A stretch of 64,000 nt of DNA from Trochalopteron elliotii. Lineage: Eukaryota > Chordata > Aves > Passeriformes > Leiothrichidae. Location of the stretch: contig JANPWX010000077.1 in the NCBI GenBank assembly GCA_024734555.1, positions 2,721,236 to 2,785,235 of the forward strand, given 5' to 3'. The position numbers and the translations under genes are program-made. Below, in pieces: positions 39,139 through 51,926 of this stretch. How positions within the stretch are numbered: the first letter of the stretch is position 1; each line of letters opens with the position of its first letter. The notes beneath the pieces were generated by a model that was not told where the DNA came from, searched no databases, and saw only the letters and a list, made by a program, of their open reading frames with translations.

Positions 39139-39500
39139 GTGACAGGTTGATGCTGGCCAAATGCCAGTGCACCTGTGAAAATCATTTATTCATTCTTTTT
39201 GTCTATAGTAAAGAAGAGAAAGGGAAAAGAAAACCCATGGTGTGAGATAAGGATTAGGAGAAACACTTTAAGGGCAAAACAGGCTCAAAACTTTAAAAGA
39301 TATAAAGAAAAGAGGATAATGACAACTAAAATAAACCTTTAGAACATCTTTCTCCCCACCCCAGCCTTTCTTTACTTTTCAACAACAGTGCAGGGAGACA
39401 AAATATGGGATTTTTAGTCAGTTTGCCAGTTTTAAGATCTTTCTTTACTTTGCTTAGGGAGAGGAGTCTCTTATTATGTCATGAGGTCTTCCTTATGGGA
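39139..39500 (-). mobile_element. Partial, divergent ERVL LTR in opposite orientation
   Basis: The plus strand 'gtgacaggttgatgctggcc' is the complement of the 3' terminus seen at 38782. It is followed in the same order by 'gtgtgagataaggattagga', 'gggcaaaacaggctcaaaac', 'gaggataatgacaactaaaa', 'ctttctccccaccccagcct' and 'acagtgcagggagac'. Each is the reverse-complement counterpart of a block in the 37690-38782 LTR. The remaining 5' two thirds is missing or unrecognisable. It faces the complete LTR tail to tail across about 355 bp. Confidence 0.75.
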
Positions 39501-40636
39501 AATATAGTAAAAATTATGTCAGATAAAATTAAAATAGATGCAAGTGATGAGACTTATCAGATCACTGAAAAAGTACATTATGAAACTAAGGTTTTATGAG
39601 AATAATAGTTACTGAAATCCACACAGAGTGAATGATGTCAATGCCAAAAGTGAGTAACATACCTTCAATACAAAGGGAAAACACTGGCTAAAATTCAGGA
39701 AAAATGTGCTAGAGGCTTTATTATTATTTATAGACTGACATAACTACTGCTTTAGCAATTCCAACTACACATGGAAATATTTGTCAAAAGACTGACTAAT
39801 TCACTAAAAGATATTAATAAGTGCAAAGGGAAGAGAGCTGTTTAATTTTCTCTTCATTTGCCATTTCATCCTCTGAGAAGGTTATCCTCATCAAGAGACT
39901 GTAACAAGATTAAATGCCATCCCTCTTAGTATTTGAGACAGATGTGACACATTTTCACCTTAGAAAGAAAATGGGATGACCGTTTCAGCAGGATAGAGAT
40001 TCCCTGAGGGACAGGATCTATTAAAACAGTTGACAAAATAAAAGATTTGATGGCCAGAAGCAGAGGTGCACACAGTGTGTGCAATATGTACCATTTTTCC
40101 TATGTGCAGAATCATGTTGGCAGGAGGCAGTGCCAGCCCAGCCTCACCGGTACTGGCGTGTCATAGACAGAAGGAATGTTATGAGTCTGGGCAAAACTGT
40201 GCAGCTGAATTTCACACAGCTCTGGGTTACTCTTGTCTCTCCTTTCTAGTTAAGGCTGAATCAGGCATTCCAGCATGAAATGTCTTGTCTGGCAAGGTGA
40301 ATGTTCTACAAGCTCAGGCAGAAATGTATTTTTATCAAGGATAACTAATGGTTGATTTCTAAATAATTTATTTAAATAACGTATGCAATACTGTAAGAGG
40401 TGGAGATCTTAAAGTAGATTAGTGATGCATTTGTGTTTGCCTGCCTTTTGTGCTCACCAGGGTATGCACACATTTCTTCATAGGATATCTATCTATAATA
40501 TCTAGGATGAGAATTCAATAGACTTGGAAGAATCAGTTTCCCTAAATCTAAATTTAACCATATTATGTTGGTGTCCTGAGCTGCTTTACCAGCTAGCTTG
40601 CTCTCTGACCAGCATATAAGGAAGGTTTGGTAGGTT
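39501..40636. other. Unique DNA, no gene seen
   Basis: There is a slightly GC-richer patch at 40050-40290 with a short plus frame, and no family is recognised. Confidence 0.45.
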
Positions 40637-41068
40637 TGTACCTCAGGCTGAAGCGTGGTCGGAGCCGTGGAAGAAAAGAGTGGACTCTTCACGTGGGTTT
40701 CACTAGGCTTTATTCCACCCAGGGAGCTGCCCACGTGCAAAAGCGAGCTCTGGCCCTCTGTCCTCACCTTAAGTACCCCGGGGGCATACACCGAGCAGGG
40801 GGAACCCAGAACCAATCCAGGAGGGAGGCGTGTGACCCAGAACTGGGATACTTAACAGAACAATGAAGAAAGGTGGGAACCTCAGGGCCTTGCCGAATCA
40901 CTGGGCATCTTCACAAGGATCTTCCAAGTTTTTACAAGGTGATTGACAAGGTCTATCACTATGGAAAGACCACGGGGAGTCTGGGGATGAGTGTGTAGGG
41001 ACAAACCATTATAAACAAATAATGAAAACATACAGAATTATTGGAAAACACAAATGTACACTGCAACA
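40637..41068 (-). mobile_element. Probable solo ERV LTR, minus strand, CpG-rich
   Basis: On the minus strand it starts TGTTGCAGTGTACATTTGTG and ends ...CAGCCTGAGGTACA. It shows an ordered promoter/polyA layout: a TATA-like 'gggtacttaagg' (plus complement near 40770-40780), then 'gtggaataaagcc' carrying AATAAA (complement near 40710-40716). The GC-rich, CpG-containing body contrasts with the AT-rich surroundings. The flanking hexamers (taggtt and ccatat) do not match, so either the termini are misjudged or the copy has recombined or lost a flank. A 6-bp direct repeat CATATA at 40613-40618 and 41070-41075 is close but would imply non-canonical ends. Confidence 0.65.
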
Positions 41069-41075
41069 CCATATA

Positions 41076-44000
41076 TTAAGTGTGAGTGTACCTGGAGATC
41101 TTCATTCTGGCATGTAAATTAAGAAAAATTAATTAAGATAATTATTATATATTTCTAATTGTTATAATAATATGTACTAGAAAAATAATTATTGTATAAA
41201 CATATAATCATGGGAATTAACTGAAATGATTAATGTCTATTATATAAATTATATACAGAAACACAGATCCACAGGAAAGTGAAGCCTAAGCTGTTTACAC
41301 TTTTAAAGATTTACATGTTAGTATGAACATATTCCTGCTCTATGATGCTTTTACCTATTATTCCATTTCAGCCCTTCATCTTCAGCTATGGAGTTTATGC
41401 CACTATTATATTATGACCGAAGTGTTATACTGCCATTCAAACTAAGACCTCTAACCCTTTAACTGAGGTTTTTAATTGTGCGTCTGAAGAGGTAATATGA
41501 GGCAGGGCATAGAACTTTGAAAAATAGTCAGAGAGCAGGTGCCTAAGTTTTTATATAGCCGACAGGATGTTTTAGCCATTAGCCAAGACAAAAATCCTGC
41601 CTGTTTAAATTTCCTCTCTGACTGATGGACCATAATTAAAAGATCCAGTCCTGCACCTATTGAGATTAGTGAAATGACTACCAGTAATTTCAGAGGCCAG
41701 TGAATTAGGACCTAAATTCTCTCCTGCTCCCCTGGGACAAAGGGCCATATGGCAAGCTGACTGCTCTTGCTCACAGTCCTACCTCAGAGAGAGAATAAAA
41801 GGCTATGTGATCAGACATGGGTACTCTGCACCTGCTCCTTTCTTTTTCAGCATCACTTCAGACTGGAAGCTGCTTTCATGGTGCTGAGTATAGGAAGTGA
41901 GAGAAAGAAAGAGAAATAATGGCTAGCTGTACCTTTTCAGTGTCATCACAATAATTTGCATTTTATTTAGAGATACAGAATACACAGCTCAGATCTCCTG
42001 GAAAAAAGAGATAATTCTTTTAGTTTTGCCTTGTTGTTGTTTCTGAAATGTTTTATTTTTGATTTGCTTCTATTGACTTCAAAGATTTTAGATTTTTTTT
42101 CTACTTCTAATGCTGAGTTATTTGATATTTTCTAATTTTTCAGCTGCATATTTAAAATTCTGAAATTGCTAATGTTTTCTTCCTTTGAAAAATAGCATAA
42201 TATATCATGATTATGATCACAGAGATTTTTAACGGCTAAGATTCTATGAAAAGTATTTCACTCTATTATACCTGATGACTCAATTTCTTCTTTATATGCA
42301 AGATGTAAACAGTGATTAATCATAATTTAAGGAAAATACTAGCGTTTTAATATTTAAATGAAATCTAGTGCTATGAGACTTGCTGTATGTAGAACAAGGC
42401 AAATTAGTCACACAGTATAATTTTCTGAAATATAAATGCTAAATGTCACAAATCAAATATTGTAGGACAAGATACTCTTAGGATTTTATTATTCTACCTG
42501 TTGAATCAATGTTGTATTTGATTGATATAATACTGGTTTAAATCAGCATAGAAGTAGCACAAAAAAAACCCACTAGGCCATCTTATATTTTAGCTGAATT
42601 TTGTAGTTGAAAGATCACTTTGCCAATTATTACAAGGACACAGATGATTTAGTTGAAAGCTGCTAGTGAAAACATACATTTAATAAGCCAAATATAAAGT
42701 TATGTGGCACAGATAGTTTAGATACTTGTATTTCCTTCACAGAGCTATTAGTCTTCATAAGCTTGCAAATCAAACCCAAAACTAAACCACTGAATTATAC
42801 CCTAACAATAGGTATAACCTTGAAGAAATGCAGCAACATAAGTTTAAGAAAGTGACACAAAACTCAAAGGGCAAGAAAATTCTGTTAAAATATGGTAGGG
42901 TAAATAGTTCTATTTAAGTATATCCTTAGTCATGGGAGATGCAGGACCCATCTGTATCACCATTCAGAAGGAATTTTGTTTCAGGCAAATGAAATCCTTG
43001 TTTAAGTTTTGAGCTGAGAATAGGAACATGCAACTTATCTATCACCTTGATCCTTCCTTCATCTATTTTTTTTTTCTTCAGAGAACCTCATACAAAAACC
43101 AATTAGAAGACTCTCTGAAGTGGAAGTGGAAGTATATATTACATCACAATCTCAGTTAAAGTCAACAGAAATCAAGATAAATTAATTAACTTATGCACAT
43201 TACCATGCCAGTCTTCAGTTTTATTTTTGACACACTGCTCCCAGCTATTATTATTTTAAAAATATTAGAAATGGCACAATTACAAGACAAACAAACTTGC
43301 AATGCAATGGGATTCCTGTAGTAATTGATGTATCTAAATGTCAAACCCCAAAGGATGTTTTTACTAATAATTTGCTTATCCTTTTTTTTTCTGTTGAAAA
43401 GCTGAGAAAATAAATATTTTATTAAACCTTTATAATTAGGTTGTTCAAAATTCAACTTAGCACTTGAAGCACCTTATGTATCTTTTGTCCAATTGACATA
43501 TCAATGTGACTCTAACATATCCTTTCTCTCTCCATCAGAGTATCTGTAGTGAAATTTAGGTCAGCTGTAACAAAAAGTTTCTGCTTTCCTGAGCCATAGG
43601 ATCTGTTCATTCTAATGCAAATAATGTCATGCTCTCATGAGTTGCAGAAAGAAAAAGCTGTCCTTTTTTCTTCCTTTTCATTGTGTTTTTGTTCTGTTTT
43701 GCTCTATATACCTGCATTTCATTTTATAGTTCCCAAAACTTTTATGAAGCTAAACAGAGATATGCAAACTCTCAGTGCAACTCAATGGAACAATTTGCAA
43801 ACATTTGAAGTCAACTATTAGTAATCCTTGATAAAAATACATTTCTTCCTAAGTGCACCTGACATTCACCTTGCCAGACAAAAAAAATCATGCTGCAATC
43901 CCTTTCCCCTCTCCTTTCTCTGAATGCGCAAACTCTTCAAATACTAACTAGGAAATAATCAAGTCCATCAGGTGTTTTACTAATATTACTTATAACACCC

Positions 44001-45580
44001 ATTTATAAAACATAATTATTTATACATGTTTAGACAATCTGTCAATTATATTATATTTAGGTCTGTATGGGTGCAGTTAGATAATAGACTGATGCAGTGA
44101 ACATATTTGAATCCTAACACATTCAGGACACCACGAAATTTCTTATATACAACACAGAGTACAAAGAAATTCTGAAAATAAATATTTATATGTATTCTGA
44201 ACAAATTTAACAAAATAATAACTACCAGAATAATGCCACAGTTGTTTTAATTTTAATGTAATGTAATTGTCTTTAAAATGTCACTATTTTAATAAAAAAA
44301 CCTTGGTTATTAGACTATCTAACCTGGATTCATTTGCTCTATATTGTCCTTATATTGATATAATTTGTTAATGCTAGCACCCAATTTAGGAGTTCAGAGT
44401 TTAGAAGTCGTAAGAAAAGGCTCAATTAGGACCTGAGGAAAGAAGAAGTTTGTGAAAAATGCATATGTACACAGCTACAGCTTACAGCTGTCAACATGAT
44501 TCATTTATTTGGTTTTTCAACCTCAGATGAGCTATAAACAATAAGAAACTAATTTCCAAATGCAGTCATGTGATGAGTAAGAAAGCACTACCACAGTTTA
44601 GAGAGACATTAAAGTAATTTTTGGAGGACTCTGCACTCTGATTAACTATGCTGGCAAAGGATTACACAAATTATGTTGTTAAGGCACAGTACAAAGTTAC
44701 ATTGCCTAAAGTCATATTTTTTCAATGCTCACTTTCTCATTACAAAGAAATCTGATTTTCTATTAAAAAAAATCATAGATGTGCAATATGCAGACAAATC
44801 TCAGTGACTACCTGAAGTGTAAGTGATAATACTGTCTTTTAAGACCTTAGGAATATAAATAAAATTATCACAATTTTTGTAATATTTTATTATGTCCTGT
44901 TTTTATTGTCCATAAGTTGTCATAGTGCTTCAATATATTAAAGTCCCTGATGACTCCAAAAGCCCTAATTAACTGATTGGACATTGTTTACTTTAGTGTC
45001 AAACCTATCTGTATTTATTTATGTTACCTGTAGGTTAAATAGTCCCTTCTTCTCACTATTTAAAATAAATTATAAGAGATATAAACCATAATGAACATTA
45101 ACAAAATTAATTTTAAAGCATTTCCATGTTATCTGCATGAATAAATACTTTTTTGTTTACTCCCTTGTTACAAAGGAGCCCATAATAAACCCACGAGGAA
45201 GTGAATCAGCTCACAGCATTTTGAAAATCAGCTTTGCTATCACCCCTTATTATGCTCTATCAAAGTGGAAGAAAGACAAATTTATTTCTCAAAAATGAAA
45301 AATCAGTATATTATTAATGACAAAGGTATGTGTCACTTCTGGAAGTAAATCCCAGTGTTCAATCATACTCAGTCATCTCTATTCAATTAGTAAGTCTGTC
45401 AGATGTATCTATCAGTGGCAGAAATGGAGGCTTGCTGTACAGCAGCCTTGGTGGAGTTATGTAGAAAGGAATATCCGATTTCTAATCAATTTATTTATTT
45501 ATACTTTTTTTTCAAAAATCTTCCTATTCTGCTTCATCCCTTTACTGACATGACAATTAATTAATATTTATGTAGTTAGG
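41076..45580. other. AT-rich unique DNA, no gene seen
   Basis: The interval is very AT-rich at 41110-41260 and 43980-44340. The segment 41740-41900 contains 'gagaataaaaggctatgtga', a TATA-like word, but no transcript can be argued. Open frames are short. Confidence 0.5.
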
Positions 45581-45586
45581 GAACCC
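45581..45586. repeat. Outer hexamer flank of left LTR (gaaccc)
   Basis: Its reverse complement, gggttc, sits not on the other side of this LTR but at 51921-51926, next to the distant inverted copy. This is read as one half of a separated target duplication. Confidence 0.8.
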
Positions 45587-46025
45587 TGTTGTGCTTTCTC
45601 TTGTGGTGGGAGCTGCTACCGGCTAGCAGTGAATCCCTCCAGACCACAGAAACATCTCGTGTGGGTCCTTCAGCTCAGCAGCTGCTGCATGGGTCAGGCT
45701 AGGATGAAGGAATCGTGCTCTCTCTTGGGTTAATAAGGATGTTTATTCAGTGCAGCCATGTGGAAGGGGCCTTGCCGGAGCCCCTTCTGGGGCTGGTAGC
45801 ATGGTGAGGGTGAGGAGAGAGAGAGAGCATGGGCGTGGTGCGTCCCTTTTTCCCAGCTCGGGGGCTGGGTGGGGAAACACTGACCCGATGGGGAATGGAA
45901 GGGGGAGGGGTCACATCAGGAGGACCCACAGGGGTAGGAATGGGGGGGTGGAAGGAACATACCAAGTACAGACTGATAACAAACACAAAATATAAATTCA
46001 AAAACCTGAAACTCATGTTGCTACA
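45587..46025 (-). mobile_element. Solo LTR, inverted copy A of a pair
   Basis: Reading on minus, it begins TGTAGCAACATGAGTTTCAGG (complement ending at 46025) and ends ...AGCACAACA (complement at 45587). A polyA signal AATAAA lies in minus orientation at 45742-45747, within 'cactgaataaacatcct'. Copy B at 51927-52488 has the same order of blocks throughout: the TGTAGC start, 'tgtatttt/ataaatttgt', the 'ggtcctcctgatgtgacc' block, 'ccttccacatggctgcactg', and the 'ctagccggtagcagct' end. The six-base flanks suggest an ERVK-like 6-bp duplication. The two flanks of this copy (gaaccc, gtttag) do not match each other. Open frames at 45747-46041 are incidental. Confidence 0.92.
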
Positions 46026-46031
46026 GTTTAG
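46026..46031. repeat. Inner hexamer flank of left LTR (gtttag)
   Basis: It is the reverse complement of ctaaac at 52489-52494, the outer flank of the distant inverted copy. Confidence 0.8.
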
Positions 46032-46252
46032 AGCTTGTTAGCCAGCACTTTTGACACTAAATAGGCGGCTAGTTGCTGGGGTTAAGAGGATTTTACAATA
46101 AAGTGTAGGAGCTCCCTGTCATATGGATTGATGTTTTTGTTCAGCGTGTCAATTTTTTTATAATGAACGTACACCTGCTTCTGGGTTGTGACAGAGGGTG
46201 ATTGCTGACTTGTAGTGTAAGACAATTTGCATCTTTCACAGTTAGATACTGA

Positions 46253-47075
46253 CACAGAATCATAAAAACTCAAAACCATACAACAGCTTGTGTTGAATGG
46301 TAGTTTAAAGATCATGTAATTCTAATGATCCTGCAGGGACGACTCCTACTAGACCAGATTGCTCAGAGCTCCTTCTAACCTGGCCTTGAACACTTCCAGG
46401 GGTGGAAAATCCACAGCTTCTCTGGGCAACCAGTTGCACTGGCTCACCACTCTTACAACAATGAACTTTCTCTTAACGTCTTGTCTAAACCTGCCATCTC
46501 TCAGTTTAAACCATTACCTCTTGTCCTCACTACATGCATTTGAAAAAAGTCCCTATCCATCTTTCTTTCAGGACTTGGAAGGCTGTCGTAAAGTGTCCTC
46601 AGAGTCTTCCCCAGGCTGAACAAGCCCAACTCTCTCAGCCTGTCTTCATAGGAGAGGTGTTCTGGTCCTCTGACCACCCTTGTGGCCCTCCTGTGGATTT
46701 GCTCCAACAGGTACATGTTCTTCTTCTGTTGGGAACCCAAAGCTGTATGCAGCTCTCCTGGGGGGGCTCACAAAAGGGAAGTAGAGGGGCAGAAACATGT
46801 CCCTTGTCCTCATGGCCCCCCTTCTTTTGATGCATTCCAGGGTGCAGTTGGCTTTCTGGGTTGAAAATGCACATAGACAGATCATATTGAGCTTCTTGTC
46901 AAATACCACCTCTTTCTCCTCAGGGTTGCTCTCAATCCATACTCCAATCACCCTGTGTTTGTGCTTGGCATTGCCCTGACCTATGTGCAGCACCTTGTAC
47001 ACTTGCTCTATTGAACTTCATGAGGTTTGCAAAGGCCCACCTATAACACTTGCCAAGGTCCCTCTGGACCTTGGA
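46253..47075 (-). mobile_element. CR1 LINE, 5'-truncated, about 0.8 kb
   Basis: The plus strand opens 'cacagaatcataaaaactca', the complement of a CR1 3' end. It passes through 'aacctggccttgaacacttc', 'cttctctgggcaaccagttg', 'tgaccacccttgtggccctc', 'ggatttgctccaacaggtac' and 'cagggtgcagttggctttct'. It continues to 'ctcagggttgctctcaatcc' and 'aaggtccctctgg'. A minus frame at 46501-46740 retains ORF2 C-terminal text (RATRVVRGPEHLSYEDRLRE, then LGLFSLGK) before frameshifts. It is a dead copy. It lies inside the segment inferred to have been inverted, so its ancestral orientation would have been plus. Confidence 0.93.
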
Positions 47076-48690
47076 AAATGTGAGCTAGAAAAATCTCACA
47101 TTAACAAGAAAGCCTTAAAGATATCTAAAAGCCAATCTTCAGTAAAGATTTTTAAAAACATCAGGGTGACTGGAACCAGTGAAATCATAGTGAACATCCT
47201 GAAAGCATCTTCTGCTTTTTGACACTAACAGCTGACACAAGAAAAATGGGTAGAATAACAAGCCTGGACACCGGGAGCTGTGACCCTCTAACTCAGCAAA
47301 TATAATGCTGTCCATGCTACAGATCACAATCAATGATAACTCTGTGAGATCTCGGGACTAAGCCTGGGTAGGTGTTCTGTGTCTCCTCCTACTTTGGTGT
47401 GGGTTGGAAGTTTGTTTCAGCTCATTTGGGTGCAACACTGATTGCCTAAACCCTGTGACTCTTACTGAACTTTAGTACAACTTCGTTTTGTGAAGTCCCA
47501 TTGCAGCAATGTTTTTAATATGGTGAAATATTAGTAAACCTAACATATAAAAGCCACTTATTATGTGTAAAATAAATGCTCTGCAGCCCTAAATTTAAAA
47601 AGCAATTTACAGAAATGCAAATTTGTGGTGACAACAAACACCTTGAAACTGTAGGCATGATACCAGAGGTTCCAGAACTATAAACAAACAACTAATAGCC
47701 ATTGATTTGTTATAAAGAAATGTAACCTTGGAAGCTGGGGTAAGCCCTTTTCTTTCATCAGTAACAGAGAACAAGTATCCAAAGAACAAGTATCCAGAGT
47801 AAATAAACCCCAACATGTATAGTAAATAAAGATAAAATGAGGAATTGTGGAGCAACAGAGAAAGATCAAGGTAGGCAGTGTTACAAAAGGCACAGAAATA
47901 ACCCCAAGAGAATCCATGGTCAAGACGCACTTCCCTATAATACCATATTCTCATGGGGAAGGGCTCATAAAGCTGACAGCTCGGTGTAACACACCCTCAC
48001 ACCCCCTGAGGGCATCAGGTTTAGGAATCACATAGGCAGTGGGTGAGCATAACAACAGCAGAAGGAAGGAGTAGATGCACAAAATGGAAGCAGAGTAATT
48101 TTAATCAAATCATTCATCAGAGAGGGTTGTTTTGTTTTTGTTTTTTTTTTTTTTTCTCTGGCTTTAGCTGATTTTAGATTTGCAGTTTGGTTTATTTTTT
48201 CAATTTTATTTGTTTTTTTTCTAATAATTAGATCAGGATTAAAGATAATTAAACAGTTGAGATTAAAATTAGATTGAACATTAAGTCGGCTTTAAGTATG
48301 AGGTGTATCTCTTTTGTCCTCATAAATTGCATAACTCACAGTGCAATAAATTGGTGGAGAATGCATGCCGGCAAAGACCTAATTCAGATGCCATAAGTCA
48401 AAACCAAAAACACAATAGGTTCACGTGGGAAATCAAAATTACCTAGGCTTCTTTGATTATATTATATCACAAACCTAAACCTTTGAAAATGTTCCTTCAG
48501 CAGTGGAGGCTGACAGCAGTAATTATGATAAACATATTAAAACATTTAGACAATGTGAAAGGGCTTTAGTGAAAAAAAAGGCAACCTAGAACATCTCTTA
48601 TAGAAAAGAGAATTGAAAGAGGTCATCATCATTATTAATGATTGAAGATAGTGAGTCTAAAATAAAAGGCGAGAATGTTTGGAGTAATGG
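47076..48690. other. Unique DNA, no gene seen
   Basis: It contains a 15-bp tandem repeat (gaacaagtatccaaa at 47769-47783, then gaacaagtatccaga at 47784-47798) and a T-rich tract at 48128-48222. No coding exon is supported. Confidence 0.5.
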
Positions 48691-48699
48691 ACTTCGCCT

Positions 48700-48905
48700 T
48701 CACAATCAGCCATTACATGTGATGGAAACCTGCTTTTCCTGGAGATGGTTGAACACTTGCCTGGGAAATTGAGAATTAATTCCTTATTTTGCTCTGTTCC
48801 TACACATACCTTTTGCTTTACTTATTAAACTGTTTTTCTCTCAAAACATGAGTTTTCCAGTGACAGATGCATCCCATTTATCACCACGGGGATGTAAAAA
48901 ATAAC
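48700..48905 (+). mobile_element. ERVL LTR 3' fragment
   Basis: The text 'gtgatggaaacctgctttt', 'cctggagatggttgaacact', 'ccttattttgctctgttcct', 'ccttttgctttacttattaa' and 'ctctcaaaacatgagttttc' appears in the order of the 3' half of the common avian ERVL LTR. The U5 end is not preserved beyond about 48905. It is a decayed fragment inside the inferred inverted segment. Confidence 0.7.
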
Positions 48906-51900
48906 TATTAAACTGCAGTGAAAACCACATGGATGGTGAGACAAGATTCAACTGTAAGAACATCATTAGCACACATTAGCCATGAACGTTCACCTTAAAG
49001 ACCCCCAGTAAATTAACAAAGAAACAAAGCCCCCAAATGTTAATTACACCTATTTTCATTAGGATTGCCTTTTGTTATCCGTCTCAATAGCACTACATAC
49101 TGTGAGAAAAGCTAGAATTGTGTCAAGCTTCAAGAAAATTCATGTATCAGAAGGGCACAAATCCTTCATGAGAACTAAGCTTTTTTATCTACTGGCCATT
49201 TCCTTCATGCTTTCTTCTAAGAGTTAAAAGCATTGTAGTATGATGTTCAGAAGGAAGCTTGAAAGAAATGTTGACGTTATTTAAGTAGAAAGAGTCAATA
49301 GACTCCTCCTCTCTTGATAAATACAGACATCTTTTGTACAATGCACCTGGTCTTGTGAACTATTTGGCACTGAGGAATCCAAATAATTTCTGTTAGGCAA
49401 ATATTTGCAAAGTGAATATGAATAGCATTAGCCTCAACTGACCTCACAAAAAAGTGTATTGTACTTACTGAGATTGTGTTTGTTAACTTATCCCTTTTCA
49501 ATTGTGACTCAGGCTTAGGAGGAAATTTAAGTGTTGAAAGCAGAGAATGGAATCTAAATTCCTCCTCCAGGTTCTTTACTTCTATTGATCATGGAAACAG
49601 CAGGTGTTTTGAAAAGTGGGCTCACTGAAGAACCACGGAGACTGTGAAAACCCTAAAACACACCATTTTATATCTAAACCAGAAAATACAGACTAGAGCT
49701 AACTGACATACAATAGCTCAGGTCAATCTTATTCCTTCTCCCAATTTCCTAACACAGGATGACCTTATTCAAATCAAGAGTTGAGAAGAATCCTTGCCCC
49801 ATGTTTTATTCCTGACACCACAGTGTTGTCAGAGAAAGCATACATAGGACAAGAGTATAGAAACAAATACGTTAAATTTAAGGAGTGTGGAAGATTTATT
49901 TTATGCTGATGCTCAAGCCTGGTTGATCAACTTTTGCTTTTCAACTTAGACAGGTTAGGAAGCTGGAATCAATTCCAGAAATTGAATCAACTACTTTTGC
50001 TTTTATTTAATTGCATTCCTATCACAGCTGTCTCATACCAGTTGCGATGCCTAAGGATACAGTTGCTGTCATCCCAGTGCCACACTGAGAGTCTCCAGCA
50101 GGATCTATGCCAGATCTGCAACAATCGTATCTGTTAGATGCCTCAACTACCTCCACGCTTAGGTAGATGAATCAAGACTCTGATCTCTGCTGACTATGGT
50201 GAAAATTTAAATATCTAAACTTATGTGCAGACTGTATCACATAGGTGTTTACATGCAGTCTAAACACAAACTCCACTATGACTGTAGTTTTGAAGTATTT
50301 TCAGAAAAATCTTTAAAATGCATATCTCTTACGAAACTTCTTCCCCTATCATATACTAAGCTTAATATTGTTTGAGTCTGTCAGTTATTTAGGATGTACA
50401 GCGTTGGCAGATTTTTTTGTTTATATGCATTGTGATATAGACTTTAATGACCTGTTTATACATCTCATTTCCTATCTAGTTGGAGTTTATAATGTATTTT
50501 ACTGATTAGCTATGACTATAGATTGTTATTCTTCACATTGTTCAATTTGAAATCTCACAATTTATTCTGTTCACATTGTGTGAACACTATTGTGAACAGA
50601 GAATTATGGACTAATGCACCACAAAAACAGTTTTTATAGGCATCAACCACTTTATATTCACAATGCTGTTCTAAGAAAATTAATGTCATCCCATTTCTAC
50701 AATGAAAGAACTGAAGGAGCAATATTTAAGGTCAAGCTGTCTGCCAGTTTTGAATAGCCAAATAAAATTACATACTCTGGTGGTGTATGGAGCACACAGC
50801 AATGTGTATTAACTCTGTGCAGCACCTCATTCTTTCAAATCTTAAATTCCATTGATTTTTCTGTTACAGCTATAAGTATTCAGCAATTACGTATCTTACA
50901 CCAATGAAGAAACTAGTGGATAGAGGAAATGAGAAACACCATGATTAACAGGACCTCAAATTACTTTTAAATAAATTAGTATATATCAAATAGTAAGTAA
51001 AGCTCAAGCACAAAGAACCCGACCTGAGAGAGAGGTGGAATTTAGCTACCAAAATTTTCATAACATCTCAGGCCACCCAGTCTACAAAGTTTTTCAATTT
51101 TATAAGAGCCTATTTATTTAGTCTCTCAAAGGAGAGACTATCAATCTCAGAATTTCCTAAGGGTAAACACATTTTTTACTCATGGAAAAGTTAGAGTTGT
51201 AGTGTCTTGTTTAATTAGTTGGGTGGTTTTGTTTTGGTTTGATTTTGGTTTTGGTTTTGGGTGCTTTTTTTGTTTGCTTATTTGTTTGTTTACTTTTCAA
51301 AATAGATTAGAGAATCTTCTGAGGTGTGTAAATCTCAAATCTAAGTCCTTTTTTGGACCCACAGTTCTTATTTTTTTGAACAGTGCTCTAGTTATCCAGT
51401 CTATCATTGTGGATAGAATTTGGAGGTACCTCCTGAAATACAACAGTGGAGACACTTCCCTCACAACAGGGAATTTCTGAGAGTGCGTGAGTTTATCTCC
51501 ATTGACTTTTTACTTGCACATCACCTCATACAGATTTCACTATTTCAGCTGTACCTTTATATTAAAAATCCCCTATTTTGTATCTCAGGTGGCCCTTTTT
51601 CTATGGTGCATGCATGCAATGAGAAGTAGAATATAAAGTTAAATAATTAATACAATTATGACAAATCAGATGTCATTTAAAAAAGAGCAGAAATGCAATG
51701 ATTATATAGAAATAAAAGTGCCAGTGCCATAATTTAAGTGTTTTAAGGACTGATTTATATGTGCACTCATAAAAGTTATATATTTTACCAGTTGGACATG
51801 TGGTATAAAGTGAACTGTGAAAGAGGAACTCAAGGCCCATTTTTTCATATAGTTCCCGAAGAATCAGCAAATAAAGAATAGGCATAATTTACTTCTTGTC

Positions 51901-51920
51901 TTTAGAGGCTGAGATATGAG
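48906..51920. other. AT-rich unique DNA, no gene seen
   Basis: A GT/T-rich tract lies at 51215-51295, similar to those at 13372 and 28826. Inverted repeats at 50566-50600 are listed separately. No coding exon is supported. Confidence 0.5.
50566..50600. repeat. 10-bp inverted repeat with 15-nt spacer
   Basis: tctgttcaca (50566-50575) pairs with tgtgaacaga (50591-50600). A third related word, tgtgaac, sits in the spacer (50579-50585), so two alternative hairpins are possible. Confidence 0.8.
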
Positions 51921-51926
51921 GGGTTC
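51921..51926. repeat. Inner hexamer flank of right LTR (gggttc)
   Basis: It is the reverse complement of gaaccc at 45581-45586, the outer flank of the left copy. Confidence 0.8.

Noticed and set aside
41780..41900. Promoter-like segment with a TATA-type word and CT-rich stretch
   Set aside because: A single TATA-like word in AT-rich DNA is not evidence, and no exon follows.
46359..47002. Several plus and minus frames up to 118 codons
   Set aside because: Only the short minus run at 46501-46740 is genuine CR1 ORF2 residue. The others are antisense or shifted shadows.
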